A DNA stretch of 64,000 nucleotides from Niallia taxi. GTDB taxonomy: Bacteria; Bacillota; Bacilli; Bacillales; Cytobacillaceae. The notes under the pieces were generated by a model. It saw nothing but the letters and a program-made list of their open reading frames with translations, did no database searches and was not told where the DNA came from. Within the stretch, counting starts at the first letter, position 1; every line of letters begins with the position of its first letter. The position numbers and the translations under genes are program-made. This document shows, one piece after another, positions 1-8,620 of the stretch. The DNA lies in NCBI RefSeq assembly GCF_032818155.1, contig NZ_CP102589.1:1970001-2034000 (forward strand), in the 5' to 3' direction.

Positions 1-342
1 GGCAAGTCCCCAAACAATCCCGAATAATGTCCAGCCAAGCGGCCCTCTGATTGCTACAAGTAAAAAGGGCGTGTACGTACCTGCGATAAGCAAATAGATG
101 GCAGAATGATCGAGAATTTCAAAGAAATCCTTCAGCTTTTCATATGTTGTACTGTGCAGAAGAGTCGAGCATAAATACAGGATTACCATAGTTGCTCCAA
201 ATATCGTAAAGCTGACGATTCTCCACGGATTATCTGTTTCAGCTGCATACAGAATTAAAAAAACAAGTGCTGGAATGCTTAACAAAAAGCCGATTCCATG
301 TGTTATGCTGTTGGCTATTTCTTCTTTTACAGAAAAATTCAT
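1..342 (-). CDS. Hemolysin III / TrhA-family membrane protein (N-terminal part)
   Basis: The window edge cuts this gene, leaving 114 codons. The ATG at 342 follows a good GAGGTGAT ribosome binding site. The visible part has the HlyIII/PAQR-family layout: a short polar N-terminus beginning MNFSVKEEIANSITHGIG, hydrophobic segments near residues 15-30 and 43-60, then HS..Y..L....LDH.AIYLLIAGTYTPF, the family signature whose His and Asp residues are thought to bind metal. TrhA-type proteins (B. subtilis YplQ) are integral membrane proteins tied to membrane homeostasis rather than proven toxins. It reads away from the next gene. Confidence 0.85.
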   Translation of the reverse strand, partial: MNFSVKEEIANSITHGIGFLLSIPALVFLILYAAETDNPWRIVSFTIFGATMVILYLCSTLLHSTTYEKLKDFFEILDHSAIYLLIAGTYTPFLLVAIRGPLGWTLFGIVWGLA

Positions 343-455
343 TCCATCACCTCTTCTTTATTCTAAAGGAACAACGTTGGAAAAACAAACGAAGACAAAG
401 AAATGAAACAAAAATAGGTCTAGAAACGTATATACTTTATAAGGAGGCTGGACAT

Positions 456-1160
456 TTGATACACTTGAATTTTATATTTTTGCTTATTTTAATCGGAACA
501 TTTCTACGTTATCTTGTTTATGGCGAATTTGATGCATCATCCATTGTCTTAGCTTCTTTATTTCCCATTACTTCTGTCTTGATGTATATTGCTGCAAGCT
601 ATTTAGCCAAAAAGGAACAAGCTTATTCTCCGAAATATGACGATAGCTGGTCCTTTTATGTGCTGCAAAAACTGCTTCACACACCGAAGCCTCTTTTTAA
701 AGGGAAGGAAAAAAAAGGCGTTTACAAACGCTATTATGTTAAAGGCTGGCATTGGCTTATTGATAGCCTAATGGAAGGCAAATCGCCAATGTATTATTCC
801 TTTTACCTAACTATAGACGACCATAACTACAAAGTAGAGTGGAAGCGGGATAAAATTTTTTCCAACAATGATAAATGGGTTATTTATAAAGATGGCGAGT
901 ATTTTGGTGAAGCAGCAACTGACTTTCGATTAAAAAACGCAGTCCAATTAAAAGAATGTGTGAAAGCTACATTCGGTAGGGAAGAACTGCTTGTCACTTC
1001 AAAAACAATAAAAGGGGAGGCTGTATTACAATGTAATGATAAAGTTGTAGGAACCATAAAGCGCAGCAGTCTGGTAAGCAGTTCGCATATTATCAGCATA
1101 GATGAAAATTCAGACACCTACATATTGGTATTAGTGCTTTTCCGTATGTATTATAAATGA
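456..1160 (+). CDS. Conserved hypothetical membrane-anchored protein
   Basis: I place the start at the TTG at 456, 8 nt after a perfect AAGGAGG (441-447). The frame is open further upstream but has no ribosome binding site there. The 234-residue product has two hydrophobic segments at about residues 3-20 and 27-48. A soluble part rich in Lys and aromatic residues follows, with alternating beta-strand character (TIDDHNYKVEWK, KWVIYKDGEYFGEA). That pattern suggests a small beta-barrel of the tubby/LURP-like kind, but this is a guess from pattern only. No enzyme motif is visible and I do not recognise the family. Function unknown. Confidence 0.6.
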   Translation: MIHLNFIFLLILIGTFLRYLVYGEFDASSIVLASLFPITSVLMYIAASYLAKKEQAYSPKYDDSWSFYVLQKLLHTPKPLFKGKEKKGVYKRYYVKGWHWLIDSLMEGKSPMYYSFYLTIDDHNYKVEWKRDKIFSNNDKWVIYKDGEYFGEAATDFRLKNAVQLKECVKATFGREELLVTSKTIKGEAVLQCNDKVVGTIKRSSLVSSSHIISIDENSDTYILVLVLFRMYYK

Positions 1161-1261
1161 TAATTAAAAATGGAGTCATCAGCATTCTAATATCTTTTCA
1201 ACTATTTAATGTGAAAAAACAAAAAATTTAGAATTATTTTATGGTTTTACTCCTCTGACAT

Positions 1262-1269
1262 GTTATAAT
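1262..1269 (+). promoter_or_regulatory. Extended -10 element, probable ilvA promoter
   Basis: TGTTATAAT (TGn plus a perfect TATAAT) lies 34 bp before the ilvA start, with no good -35 box at the usual distance. The same core recurs before ypmR (6034) and glpD (55372). Confidence 0.45.
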
Positions 1270-1302
1270 GTACAAATTAATGGTGGAAATGAGGGTGTGG
1301 AT

Positions 1303-2568
1303 ATGGAACAAAATGTAATGAAAAAAATGGTGCAGCTGGAGGATATTCTAATTGCATACCAGCGAATTAAAGACATAGTGGCCCATACTCCTTTACAAAA
1401 GAATCATAGATTATCAGAGAAATATGATTGTAATATCTATATCAAAAGAGAAGATTTACAGCATGTTCGTTCCTTTAAATTAAGAGGAGCCTTTTATTCT
1501 ATGGTAATGCAGGAAAAAGAAAAAATGAAAAATGGAGTAGTGTGTGCAAGTGCAGGGAATCATGCGCAGGGAGTTGCCTATTCATGCCGGTATTTAGGTG
1601 TGCATGGGAAGATTTTTATGCCTGCAACAACACCGAAGCAAAAAGTAACACAGGTAAAAATGTTCGGTAAAAATTATGTCGAGGTTGTTTTAGTAGGAGA
1701 TACGTTTGACGACTCGTACGAAGAAGCAATTAAGTGTGCCACTGGGGAAGAGCGCGCATTTATCCATCCGTTTAATGATGAGCATGTGATTGCAGGTCAA
1801 GGAACAGTAGGTATTGAGATTATGAATGACATCGATGAGCCTGTCGATTATGTGTTTGCAAGCATTGGCGGAGGCGGACTAATGGCAGGATTAAGCACTT
1901 ATATTAAAGGTGTGTCTCCTGGAACGAAAATGATCGGCGTTGAGCCAGCAGGTGCTCCTTCGATGAAGGAGGCTATCTTGCAGCGCCAAGTCGTGACACT
2001 TAGTAAAATTGATAAATTTGTTGACGGTGCTGCCGTCAAGCGTGTTGGCGAAAAAAGCTATGATGTGTGTAAACAGCTGCTTGAGGATATTCTGCTCGTT
2101 CCAGAAGGAAAGGTATGCACATCTATTCTTTCTCTTTATAATGAGCACGCTATCGTTGCAGAGCCAGCAGGTGCTCTCCCTGTTGCTGCATTGGATTTAT
2201 ATAGGGACAAGATTAAAGGAAAAAATGTCGTTGTTGTTATCAGCGGAGGCAATAATGATATCGACAGAATGCAGGATATTAAAGAACGATCCTTATTATA
2301 TGAAGGACTGCTTTATCATTTCATCGTCAATTTCCCACAAAGAGCTGGAGCACTAAGGGAATTCCTTGATGAAGTGTTAGGGCCTGATGATGATATAACA
2401 AGGTTTGAATACATCAAGAAAAACAATAAGGAAAATGGACCAGCGCTAGTAGGACTGGAGCTTAAGCACAGGGAAGACTATAAAGGGCTAATTGAGAGAA
2501 TGGACATCAAGGGCTTTGCTTATACAGAGCTTAATAAAGATTCAAATTTATTTAATTTGCTTGTTTAA
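1303..2568 (+). CDS. ilvA: Threonine ammonia-lyase (threonine dehydratase), biosynthetic
   Basis: This enzyme deaminates threonine to 2-oxobutanoate, the first step of isoleucine synthesis, using pyridoxal phosphate. The PLP lysine sits in SFKLRGAFYS (about K59), the phosphate-binding glycine loop is GGGGLMAG (about residue 190), and a single ACT-like regulatory domain fills the last 90 residues. The 421-residue length matches the Bacillus form. The ATG at 1303 is preferred over the GTG at 1297 because GAGGG (1291-1295) is 7 nt upstream of it. It is monocistronic, with a hairpin terminator directly downstream. The ACT-like domain suggests allosteric control by branched-chain amino acids. Confidence 0.93.
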   Translation: MEQNVMKKMVQLEDILIAYQRIKDIVAHTPLQKNHRLSEKYDCNIYIKREDLQHVRSFKLRGAFYSMVMQEKEKMKNGVVCASAGNHAQGVAYSCRYLGVHGKIFMPATTPKQKVTQVKMFGKNYVEVVLVGDTFDDSYEEAIKCATGEERAFIHPFNDEHVIAGQGTVGIEIMNDIDEPVDYVFASIGGGGLMAGLSTYIKGVSPGTKMIGVEPAGAPSMKEAILQRQVVTLSKIDKFVDGAAVKRVGEKSYDVCKQLLEDILLVPEGKVCTSILSLYNEHAIVAEPAGALPVAALDLYRDKIKGKNVVVVISGGNNDIDRMQDIKERSLLYEGLLYHFIVNFPQRAGALREFLDEVLGPDDDITRFEYIKKNNKENGPALVGLELKHREDYKGLIERMDIKGFAYTELNKDSNLFNLLV

Positions 2569-2608
2569 AAACAAGTGGACGGTGTGAAACATAAGGAATC
2601 ACTTAAAT

Positions 2609-2669
2609 AACCCCGAGTATTATGCGAATTTCCAACAAATTTTCGTTTAATAGTCGGGGTTCTTTATTT
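2609..2669 (+). terminator. Long hairpin terminator after ilvA
   Basis: AACCCCGAGTATTA pairs with TAATAGTCGGGGTT (one mismatch). The stem extends inward through GCGAATTT/AAATTTTCG, and the tail TCTTTATTT is weak. Confidence 0.6.
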
Positions 2670-2818
2670 GCAGGTTTGTGAATTTTCACTAACTGCTTTA
2701 TATATAGAAAGGTTGTTAGATTAGGATATTGCTTGCTAACTATAGGTCTATTGTTGTATAATTTATGTTTAAGAAAACGCTTTTACAATTGATTAGATTT
2801 TTAAAAGGGAAGTGTAAT

Positions 2819-3661
2819 ATGAAAAGAATTAAAATTGTTACTGACTCCACCGTAGATTTGGCAGATGAATTGATTGAAAAATATGAAATTGAAGTGATTC
2901 CTTTATCCATAACAATTAATGGGGAAACTTTTTTAGATAGAGTAGATATAGAACCAGCAGAATTTATTCAAAAAATGAAGGAAGCAGACAATCTTCCGAA
3001 AACATCTCAACCTCCAGTAGGCTTGTTTTTGGAAACCTACAATAAGCTAAGTGAACAGGGATATGAGATTATTTCTATTCATATGACTGGCGGAATGAGC
3101 GGAACAGTTGATTCTGCCCGCAGTGCTGCTACTTTAACAGAGGCAGATGTTACCGTATTTGATTCTGAGTTTATTTCCAAAGCCTTATCCTTCCAGGTTA
3201 TAGAAGCAGCAATATGTGCACAAAATGGGAAAAATAAAGACGAAATCATCGAAAAAATTCAGCATATTAAGAAGCATACGAAGCTATATGTTGTGGTGGA
3301 TACACTTGAAAACTTGATAAAAGGTGGAAGAATAGGCAAAGGGAAAGCTTTTATTGGTTCACTCTTGAACATAAAGCCGATCGCCTCATTAGAAGAAGGA
3401 GTATACAACCCTGTCACTAAAGTGCGAAGCAGAGCGCAAGCAGTTAAGTATTTGGCAAATGCGTTTGCAGAGGATTGCTTAGGAAAAACCATCAAAAGAG
3501 TTGGTATCACACATGCAGACAGTCTCGATTATGCCAAAATGCTTCAGGAAGCAATTGAGAAGGTTTCAGGCTTTAATAAAATCGAAATAGATTTCACTAC
3601 ACCAGTTATAAGTACACACACAGGACCTGGAGCATTGGGATTCAGCTACTATGCTGAATAA
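2819..3661 (+). CDS. DegV-family fatty acid-binding protein (FakB type)
   Basis: The 280-residue protein has the DegV fold. The N-terminus carries VTDSTVDL, whose TDS residues contact the fatty-acid carboxylate, followed by the conserved TSQPP segment near residue 63 and the HMTGGMSGT loop near residue 88. In Firmicutes such proteins present fatty acids to the kinase FakA for phosphorylation and phospholipid synthesis. AAAGGGAAG lies 6 nt before the ATG at 2819; upstream in-frame codons lack a site. Bacilli usually carry several DegV paralogues, so the acyl specificity cannot be read here. It appears to be a single-gene unit. Confidence 0.88.
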   Translation: MKRIKIVTDSTVDLADELIEKYEIEVIPLSITINGETFLDRVDIEPAEFIQKMKEADNLPKTSQPPVGLFLETYNKLSEQGYEIISIHMTGGMSGTVDSARSAATLTEADVTVFDSEFISKALSFQVIEAAICAQNGKNKDEIIEKIQHIKKHTKLYVVVDTLENLIKGGRIGKGKAFIGSLLNIKPIASLEEGVYNPVTKVRSRAQAVKYLANAFAEDCLGKTIKRVGITHADSLDYAKMLQEAIEKVSGFNKIEIDFTTPVISTHTGPGALGFSYYAE

Positions 3662-3888
3662 ACTGAAAATTTTTAAGGTTTGCAGAAAAAGGAAATGCTA
3701 GCAATTGCTTAAAACTACAGTCAAGCTACAGTTAAATGAAGTATTCACACTTTGAATTCTGGATGTTTTAGCACCTCGTAAATGAAATTCTGCAGGAACG
3801 TTCATCTAGATGGAGCTTTTCTCCGCAGAAGGCTTTGGAGAATTTTCAAGTTACAGAAATCATAGAAAAAAAGTTTGTCGACAGACTG

Positions 3889-3919
3889 AGAGATTGATAC
3901 TATATCAATCTCTTTTTTT
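3889..3919 (+). terminator. Rho-independent terminator
   Basis: AGAGATTGAT-ACTAT-ATCAATCTCT is followed by seven T. It lies 230 bp past degV. Nothing else recognisable occupies 3662-3888. Confidence 0.8.
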
Positions 3920-3993
3920 GCTGTTTCATAGGACTGTGACATGCTTTTAGAACATATATTGTAGTGGGGAAGCGATAAAGGGGGAATTATTAA

Positions 3994-4152
3994 ATGGCGT
4001 ATTTTGGTTCGAAGGGCTGGTATGTTAGCCGTCTGAAGGAATTGGGAGTAAACAGACATCCACAAGAACAAAGGAAGCTTGAATTATACAAAACATATAT
4101 TTTAAGGAATTTATATCAGGAGCAGCTCGAAAAAATAAAAGGCAATGTTTAG
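3994..4152 (+). CDS. YflJ-like small protein (DUF2639 type)
   Basis: This 52-residue ORF begins MAYFGSKGWYVSRLKELGV and continues with RKLELYKTYILRNLY. That is the pattern I recall for the Bacillus YflJ/DUF2639 family of very small, Bacillus-restricted proteins of unknown function. AAAGGGGGA ends about 8 nt before the ATG. It sits alone between a terminator and the kinase gene and would be missed by length-limited gene finders. The family name is from memory. Confidence 0.75.
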   Translation: MAYFGSKGWYVSRLKELGVNRHPQEQRKLELYKTYILRNLYQEQLEKIKGNV

Positions 4153-4280
4153 TGTTATGGAAGTAGTTAGCCGCCAACCTGCCTTGAAAAAAAGTTAGCG
4201 AAATAAGAGGGAATTAGTGAGAATCTGTCGAATTCTTTTAGTTATATTTCTAGAAAAGGAATAAAAAGGATTTGGTGGAT

Positions 4281-5855
4281 ATGATGATAAAAAAAATGAA
4301 GCAAATTCCTCTATTAAATAAAATTCAATTATTCTCTTTCTGTATGCCCTTATTTCTTTTAGCGTGTGCTGCTATCGCCATTTTTGCGATTTTTTCCTAC
4401 GAATGGAAGGAAGACTTGACTTATCGTGCTGACAGTCTGTTAAAGACTGCAGGATATCAGCTAACGAATGCTGATAAAAGCAGCACGATAAGTAATCAAG
4501 ATAAGGAAATGCTCACATCCTTGCTAACAATACAGCAAGAAACGGTAACTAATACATATATTTGCTTATATGATGAATCCTCTGCATGCCAGGAGTGGTC
4601 AGTAATTCATCAGGACGGCACATATTCAACTGTAAGCAGTACAGCTTTACAGAAGGTATACAATCAAATTGGGAGAAAAGGTGTTTCAAACAACAATGCT
4701 GATTTCCTTGGCTTTCATAAGGAAAACAGCAGCTATTTTTATACTGCCTTCCTTCCTTTAACTGATGAAGATGACAAAATTGTCGGCGGAATTGGCATGG
4801 ATATATCTGCGGATAATCTGTTCCATGATATTCACAAGCTACTTGCTGCTATCATTACTATATTTGTTGTGACTGCACTCCTTTTGTTTGTCTATACGAA
4901 AATAACAATAAGTAAATACCTCCTTCCATTAAAGGAGGTTATTTGGGGACTTCAGGAGATCAGCAGTGGCAATTTGGAGGTAGAGCTTACTAGCAATGGT
5001 GCTTCTGATATTAGGATGATAAGCGAGAGCCTTAACGAGATGGTTAGAAAACTCGCTATGCTTTTTACAAGACTGTCTAAAACCTCCAAAGAATTAGGTA
5101 CTTTATCGCGTGATATTGAATTGAATTCTGTGGAAGAGGCACTGAATGAAATGGATAATATTATGAATTACACGAAAATTCATCGGGAGCTGCAGCGTGC
5201 AGAAAAAATGAATGCAATCGGTCAACTTGCAGCATCTGTTGCACACGAAATTAGAAATCCAATGACAGTTGTTAAAGGTTTTCTGCAAATATTCTTGGCA
5301 AAGGAGCATATAAGCGAAGAGGAACGAATGTACATAAAGCTGATGATAGAAGAAATGAATCGGGCTGAGACAATTATCAACGATTATTTATCCTTGGCTA
5401 AGCCTGGAATTGAGCAAACAGAAAAAATTGATGGTCAAGATATGATAATAAAGGTGATTGATCTTATGTACTCCTATGCCATGATGTCGAAAAGTATTAC
5501 TTTTGAACGGGATATACAGCAAGTATTTTTACGTGCAAACAGGAGTGAATTAAAGCAGGTGTTAATCAATATCGTTAAAAATGGGATTGAATCCATGCAG
5601 CAAGGCGGAGTATTAAGTGTTTATCTATACACAAAAGAAGGGTATGGAATATTTGAAATAACAGACACTGGTATTGGGATGACAGAGGAAGAATTAAGCA
5701 GGCTTGGCACTGCCTTTTATTCCTTAAAGGAAAAAGGCACAGGCATGGGATTAATGGTCAGCTACCAAATGATTGAACAGATGAAAGGCAAAATAGAAGT
5801 GGAAAGTAAAAAAGGCATGGGAACAACATTTAAAGTATTTATTCCACTTTATTAA
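4281..5855 (+). CDS. Orphan membrane sensor histidine kinase
   Basis: Domain order: a transmembrane helix at about residues 16-38, an extracellular sensor of about 150 residues, a second helix near 188-208, a HAMP-like linker, HisKA with phospho-acceptor H322 in VAHEIRNP, then HATPase_c with N box NIVKNGIESM, G1 DTGIGM and G2 GTGMGL. HEIRNPMTVVKGFLQ is typical of the sporulation kinases that feed Spo0F/Spo0A, and no response regulator is adjacent, so a phosphorelay input is a reasonable inference. The start is uncertain among TTG 4272, GTG 4275 and ATG 4281; AAAAGGA (4264-4270) best suits the later ones. Confidence 0.88.
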   Translation: MMIKKMKQIPLLNKIQLFSFCMPLFLLACAAIAIFAIFSYEWKEDLTYRADSLLKTAGYQLTNADKSSTISNQDKEMLTSLLTIQQETVTNTYICLYDESSACQEWSVIHQDGTYSTVSSTALQKVYNQIGRKGVSNNNADFLGFHKENSSYFYTAFLPLTDEDDKIVGGIGMDISADNLFHDIHKLLAAIITIFVVTALLLFVYTKITISKYLLPLKEVIWGLQEISSGNLEVELTSNGASDIRMISESLNEMVRKLAMLFTRLSKTSKELGTLSRDIELNSVEEALNEMDNIMNYTKIHRELQRAEKMNAIGQLAASVAHEIRNPMTVVKGFLQIFLAKEHISEEERMYIKLMIEEMNRAETIINDYLSLAKPGIEQTEKIDGQDMIIKVIDLMYSYAMMSKSITFERDIQQVFLRANRSELKQVLINIVKNGIESMQQGGVLSVYLYTKEGYGIFEITDTGIGMTEEELSRLGTAFYSLKEKGTGMGLMVSYQMIEQMKGKIEVESKKGMGTTFKVFIPLY

Positions 5856-5916
5856 ATAAAAACTTTATCAGCACTAGTTCATTCTTATAACATTATTGCA
5901 CTGTTTAGATTGCTAT

Positions 5917-5942
5917 AAGGGCCTAATGAATCGGTCTTTTTT
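5917..5942 (+). terminator. Probable terminator after the kinase gene
   Basis: AAGGGCC-TAATGAATC-GGTCTTTTTT forms a short stem containing G-U pairs with a T tail. Confidence 0.45.
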
Positions 5943-6033
5943 AAATAAAACAAGGACGAGTAGAGAAGATTCTCGTATAGTTTTCCTGAATCTGTAGAAG
6001 GATAAAAATGTAAAAAATATTCTACTGTCGATA

Positions 6034-6042
6034 TGTTATAAT
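6034..6042 (+). promoter_or_regulatory. Extended -10 promoter of ypmRS
   Basis: TGTTATAAT is a TGn plus perfect TATAAT 33 bp before ypmR. No clear -35 box. Confidence 0.5.
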
Positions 6043-6075
6043 GATTAAAAATGGAATAAAGGTAGGTGTATATAA

Positions 6076-6906
6076 ATGAGACCATTTACCTTAATAATTT
6101 CTATTATTACGCTTTTATTGCTTTCTTCTTGTGGCAACAATACCTCTTTTCAAAAAAACAATGGAAAAGAAACTGTTTTGGCCATGAAGCAGGAAGTCCC
6201 TGAGAGCTTTGTTTCGGAGGAATTAAATGTTGTTGCTGCAGGTGATTCTTTAACACAAGGGGTCGGTGACAGTACTGGTACAGGAGGCTATGTCCCTTAT
6301 TTACAGAAATTATTTCAGCAAGAGCAGGGAATAGGAACCGTAACCATTAACAATTATGGTGTAAAAGGCAACAGGACGGACCAGCTTTTGAAAAAAATTA
6401 AATCTGCGGAAGTGAAGCAGTCGATTAGTGATGCTGATATGGTTATATTAACAATCGGTGGAAATGATATTATGAAGGTTGTTAGGGACCATATTTCGAA
6501 TTTGCAGCTTGATGATTTTACACCACAGATGAAAACCTTCGAAACAAATCTTTATAATGTTCTGAGAGAAATTCGCAAAGACAATCAACAGGCAGCAATT
6601 GTTCTTGTTGGGGTATATAATCCTTTCACGAAGTGGTTTGCAGATGTGGATGAGATGAATGATATTGTGACAGAATGGAATAGGACTGGGGAAAACATAC
6701 TTACCCTTTATGACAACACGTATTTTGTCCCAATTGAACAAATCTTTTCCGATACTACGGAAAACCTATTGTATACGGACTATTTTCACCCGAATGATAA
6801 GGGCTATCAGCTGATTGCTGATGAAATATACACGAAAGTTAAAGATACTGCCATTGGGGAAATTTTGGCGACAAAGCGCATGAATAGAGAAAACAGAGGA
6901 GAATGA
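6076..6906 (+). CDS. ypmR: SGNH/GDSL-type lipoprotein hydrolase YpmR
   Basis: The N-terminus is a lipoprotein signal peptide with lipobox LLSSC, so the mature protein should be lipid-anchored outside the membrane. SGNH blocks: AAGDSLTQGVGD (catalytic Ser), the Gly of block II in NNYGVKGNR, TIGGNDIM (block III Asn) and YFHPNDKGY (block V, with the catalytic His). The 276-residue length and the overlap with the next gene match B. subtilis ypmR-ypmS. The natural ester substrate is not known; cell-envelope lipid or acyl-sugar is a family-level guess. Confidence 0.88.
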   Translation: MRPFTLIISIITLLLLSSCGNNTSFQKNNGKETVLAMKQEVPESFVSEELNVVAAGDSLTQGVGDSTGTGGYVPYLQKLFQQEQGIGTVTINNYGVKGNRTDQLLKKIKSAEVKQSISDADMVILTIGGNDIMKVVRDHISNLQLDDFTPQMKTFETNLYNVLREIRKDNQQAAIVLVGVYNPFTKWFADVDEMNDIVTEWNRTGENILTLYDNTYFVPIEQIFSDTTENLLYTDYFHPNDKGYQLIADEIYTKVKDTAIGEILATKRMNRENRGE

Positions 6907-7493
6907 GTTTGTTTAAGAAAAAATGGAAAGCAGCATTTTTACTATTAGCAGGCATCAATATTGTTATACTGCTTGCACTTGTCCTGCTGATATTTTTACC
7001 TGCTGAAAGGTCAACTTCGGACAGTGCGGATGCAGGAAATGAGGAGGTTATCCCATTTCAGGTTACAACGAATAAGGAAGACTTGACGTTGCTCATCAAC
7101 AGCTACTTGGAGAAGGAAGGCTTAAATGGACCTGTCCATTATGAGGTTAACTTATCAGATGAAGTAGAGCTTTTCGGTTATTTACCGATTTTTAACAGTG
7201 ATATTGAAATGAAACTGACATTTGAACCAATCCCGCTTGAAAATGGAGATCTCACATTAAAGCAAAAATCAATCAGTATTGGGCAGCTGTCCTTACCAGT
7301 ATCTTATGTTATGAAGTTTATTGAAAATCAATATAAGCTGCCAACTTGGGTTAATATAAATCCAGATGATGAGACAATTGATGTACATCTAACAAATATG
7401 AAAATTGGGGACGGCATGAGTGCGGAAGTAAAGGAATTTGATCTTGAAAATGATCGTATTCAGTTTAATCTGCTCCTTCCTGTTACGGAATAA
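6903..7493 (+). CDS. ypmS: YpmS-family membrane-anchored protein (DUF2140 type)
   Basis: The start ATG overlaps the ypmR stop as ATGA, implying translational coupling. The 196-residue product has one N-terminal transmembrane helix (about residues 10-32, KAAFLLLAGINIVILLALVL). An extracytoplasmic domain follows with the pattern HYEVNLSDEVELFGYLPIF and a C-terminal VHLTNMKIGDGMSAEVKEF. This is the YpmS family, always near ypmR in Bacilli. Its biochemical role is unknown; a partner or scaffold for the YpmR hydrolase is inference from coupling only. Confidence 0.85.
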   Translation: MSLFKKKWKAAFLLLAGINIVILLALVLLIFLPAERSTSDSADAGNEEVIPFQVTTNKEDLTLLINSYLEKEGLNGPVHYEVNLSDEVELFGYLPIFNSDIEMKLTFEPIPLENGDLTLKQKSISIGQLSLPVSYVMKFIENQYKLPTWVNINPDDETIDVHLTNMKIGDGMSAEVKEFDLENDRIQFNLLLPVTE

Positions 7494-7504
7494 GAGTAAA
7501 TACC

Positions 7505-7540
7505 TAAAAAAAGGGCAGAATGAAATTTCTGCCTTTTTTA
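7505..7540. terminator. Bidirectional terminator between ypmS and the DUF4397 gene
   Basis: GGCAGAA-stem-TTCTGCC is flanked by A-rich and T-rich tracts usable from both sides. It serves convergent genes. Confidence 0.85.
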
Positions 7541-8293
7541 TATGGAAATCAGTAGTATTTCGGCGCTTACATCCGCTGAGGTAGCCTCTAGAATAAAGGC
7601 TGAATAAGCTTTATTTTCTTTTAATGTGAGTGGAGGAAAGCTTGCGAGCTTGCTGTTTGTTTCCGCATCCTTTGCTTCTAAGTAGACAGTCATAGGGTAA
7701 AGCCCAAGATAGGAAGTGGCCGCCTTTAAATGTAAATTAGGGAAAACGACATCGCCCTTTTGAACGGCAATATTTAATGCAGACATTTTTGGATGGAGAT
7801 GAATGATACGCAGCTTTGTTTCCGATGGATGAACAAAAGGGTCTTCTTGATAGGTGTAAAGCTTTAAGTAATTGTTTGCTGATTCTAAAAATGTAATGGT
7901 ATGAAAAATATTGCTCTCAACAAGAATTTTTTGGCTGCAAAGTGAATCAACCATTGCTCCTGTTTCATATATATCAACCTGATAGCGGCCGACTGGTAAT
8001 GTCATCTCATTTGTAACCGATTTAAAGGAGACCTCTTTAAACAGCTTTACTCCATTGATATAAATATCAACAACAGGCTTTTTGGCAGCGGTGTGGATGA
8101 ACCTTAGTTTGCCGTACTCTGTTTGCCTGTCTAAGTCTGTTGTTATCGAGTTTTGCGGCAAAGCTTTTCTAAGAACCTCGAGATGCTTTTGATAATAGTA
8201 GATATGGAGGTCTGGATTAGTATATTTATAATAATCACTTAGCAGATTGTACATTCCGGCTTCATTTAAGGAATTGTCTTCTTGTTTATGCAT
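7538..8293 (-). CDS. DUF4397 domain-containing protein
   Basis: The 251-residue protein has two repeats of the DUF4397 beta-sandwich, visible as KLRFIHTAAKKPVVDIYING and TKLRIIHLHPKMSALNIAV, with ALNIAVQKGDVVFPNL closing the second. The start is taken at the ATG at 8293, which is 8 nt from AGGAG; the GTG at 8302 directly abuts that site. No signal peptide is visible, which is unusual for DUF4397 proteins, many of which are exported. Function unknown. It is convergent with ypmS. Confidence 0.78.
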   Translation of the reverse strand: MHKQEDNSLNEAGMYNLLSDYYKYTNPDLHIYYYQKHLEVLRKALPQNSITTDLDRQTEYGKLRFIHTAAKKPVVDIYINGVKLFKEVSFKSVTNEMTLPVGRYQVDIYETGAMVDSLCSQKILVESNIFHTITFLESANNYLKLYTYQEDPFVHPSETKLRIIHLHPKMSALNIAVQKGDVVFPNLHLKAATSYLGLYPMTVYLEAKDAETNSKLASFPPLTLKENKAYSAFILEATSADVSAEILLISI

Positions 8294-8389
8294 GGTTTTC
8301 ACTCCTGTTTCCTAAAAGATGATAACAGTTTATGCATGCATTTAGATACAGTGCCTATTTTAAAAACAATCTTAAAAAGGTAAATTTTA

Positions 8390-8418
8390 TGTACAAATTA
8401 GAAATGATGGAATATAAT
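8390..8418 (+). promoter_or_regulatory. Candidate promoter of the rsgA leader
   Basis: TGTACA (8390-8395), 17 bp, then a perfect TATAAT (8413-8418). This puts the transcript start about 25 nt before the leader peptide ORF. Confidence 0.5.
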
Positions 8419-8450
8419 AGATATTAACTACAACGGAAAGGGTGATGACG

Positions 8451-8525
8451 ATGAAAACAACAATCTGTGTAAATAAGGCAATTGCATTCATCGTACAGCC
8501 CACTGCTTACTTGCTTATTAAGTAA
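8451..8525 (+). CDS. Leader peptide of the rsgA attenuator
   Basis: This 24-codon ORF starts MKTTICVNKAIAF and ends in LLIK, with a strong GGAAAGGGTGAT site 5 nt upstream of the ATG. Its 3' half contains the 5' arm of a long-range RNA pairing, and its stop codon lies inside a small hairpin (CTTACTT/AAGTAAG). This is what one expects if ribosome position on the leader controls downstream structure. I do not recognise the peptide from any described leader. Coding is inferred from ribosome binding site, codon structure and RNA architecture. Confidence 0.6.
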   Translation: MKTTICVNKAIAFIVQPTAYLLIK

Positions 8526-8593
8526 GTATCTTTTATCCTGCATATTTAATGCATGAGAAAACCATGGGCTGTACGTCGCTTATGGTTTTTTAT
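8492..8593 (+). promoter_or_regulatory. Ribosome-coupled transcription attenuator upstream of rsgA
   Basis: CGTACAGCCCA (8492-8502, inside the leader ORF) is perfectly complementary to TGGGCTGTACG (8565-8575). The second arm lies within the loop of a terminator hairpin, AAAACCAT (8558-8565) / ATGGTTTT (8582-8589) plus T run. Two small hairpins sit between the arms (8506-8526 and 8539-8553). The 11-bp stem and the terminator cannot comfortably coexist. A ribosome reaching the leader stop would cover the first arm and free the terminator; slowed or stalled translation would leave the arm free to block it. Confidence 0.6.
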
Positions 8594-8620
8594 TATGCTT
8601 AAAAAATGGAGGATATACAA

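Noticed and set aside
3802..4071. 89-codon minus-strand ORF
   Set aside because: It overlaps the better supported YflJ-like gene and has no ribosome binding site.
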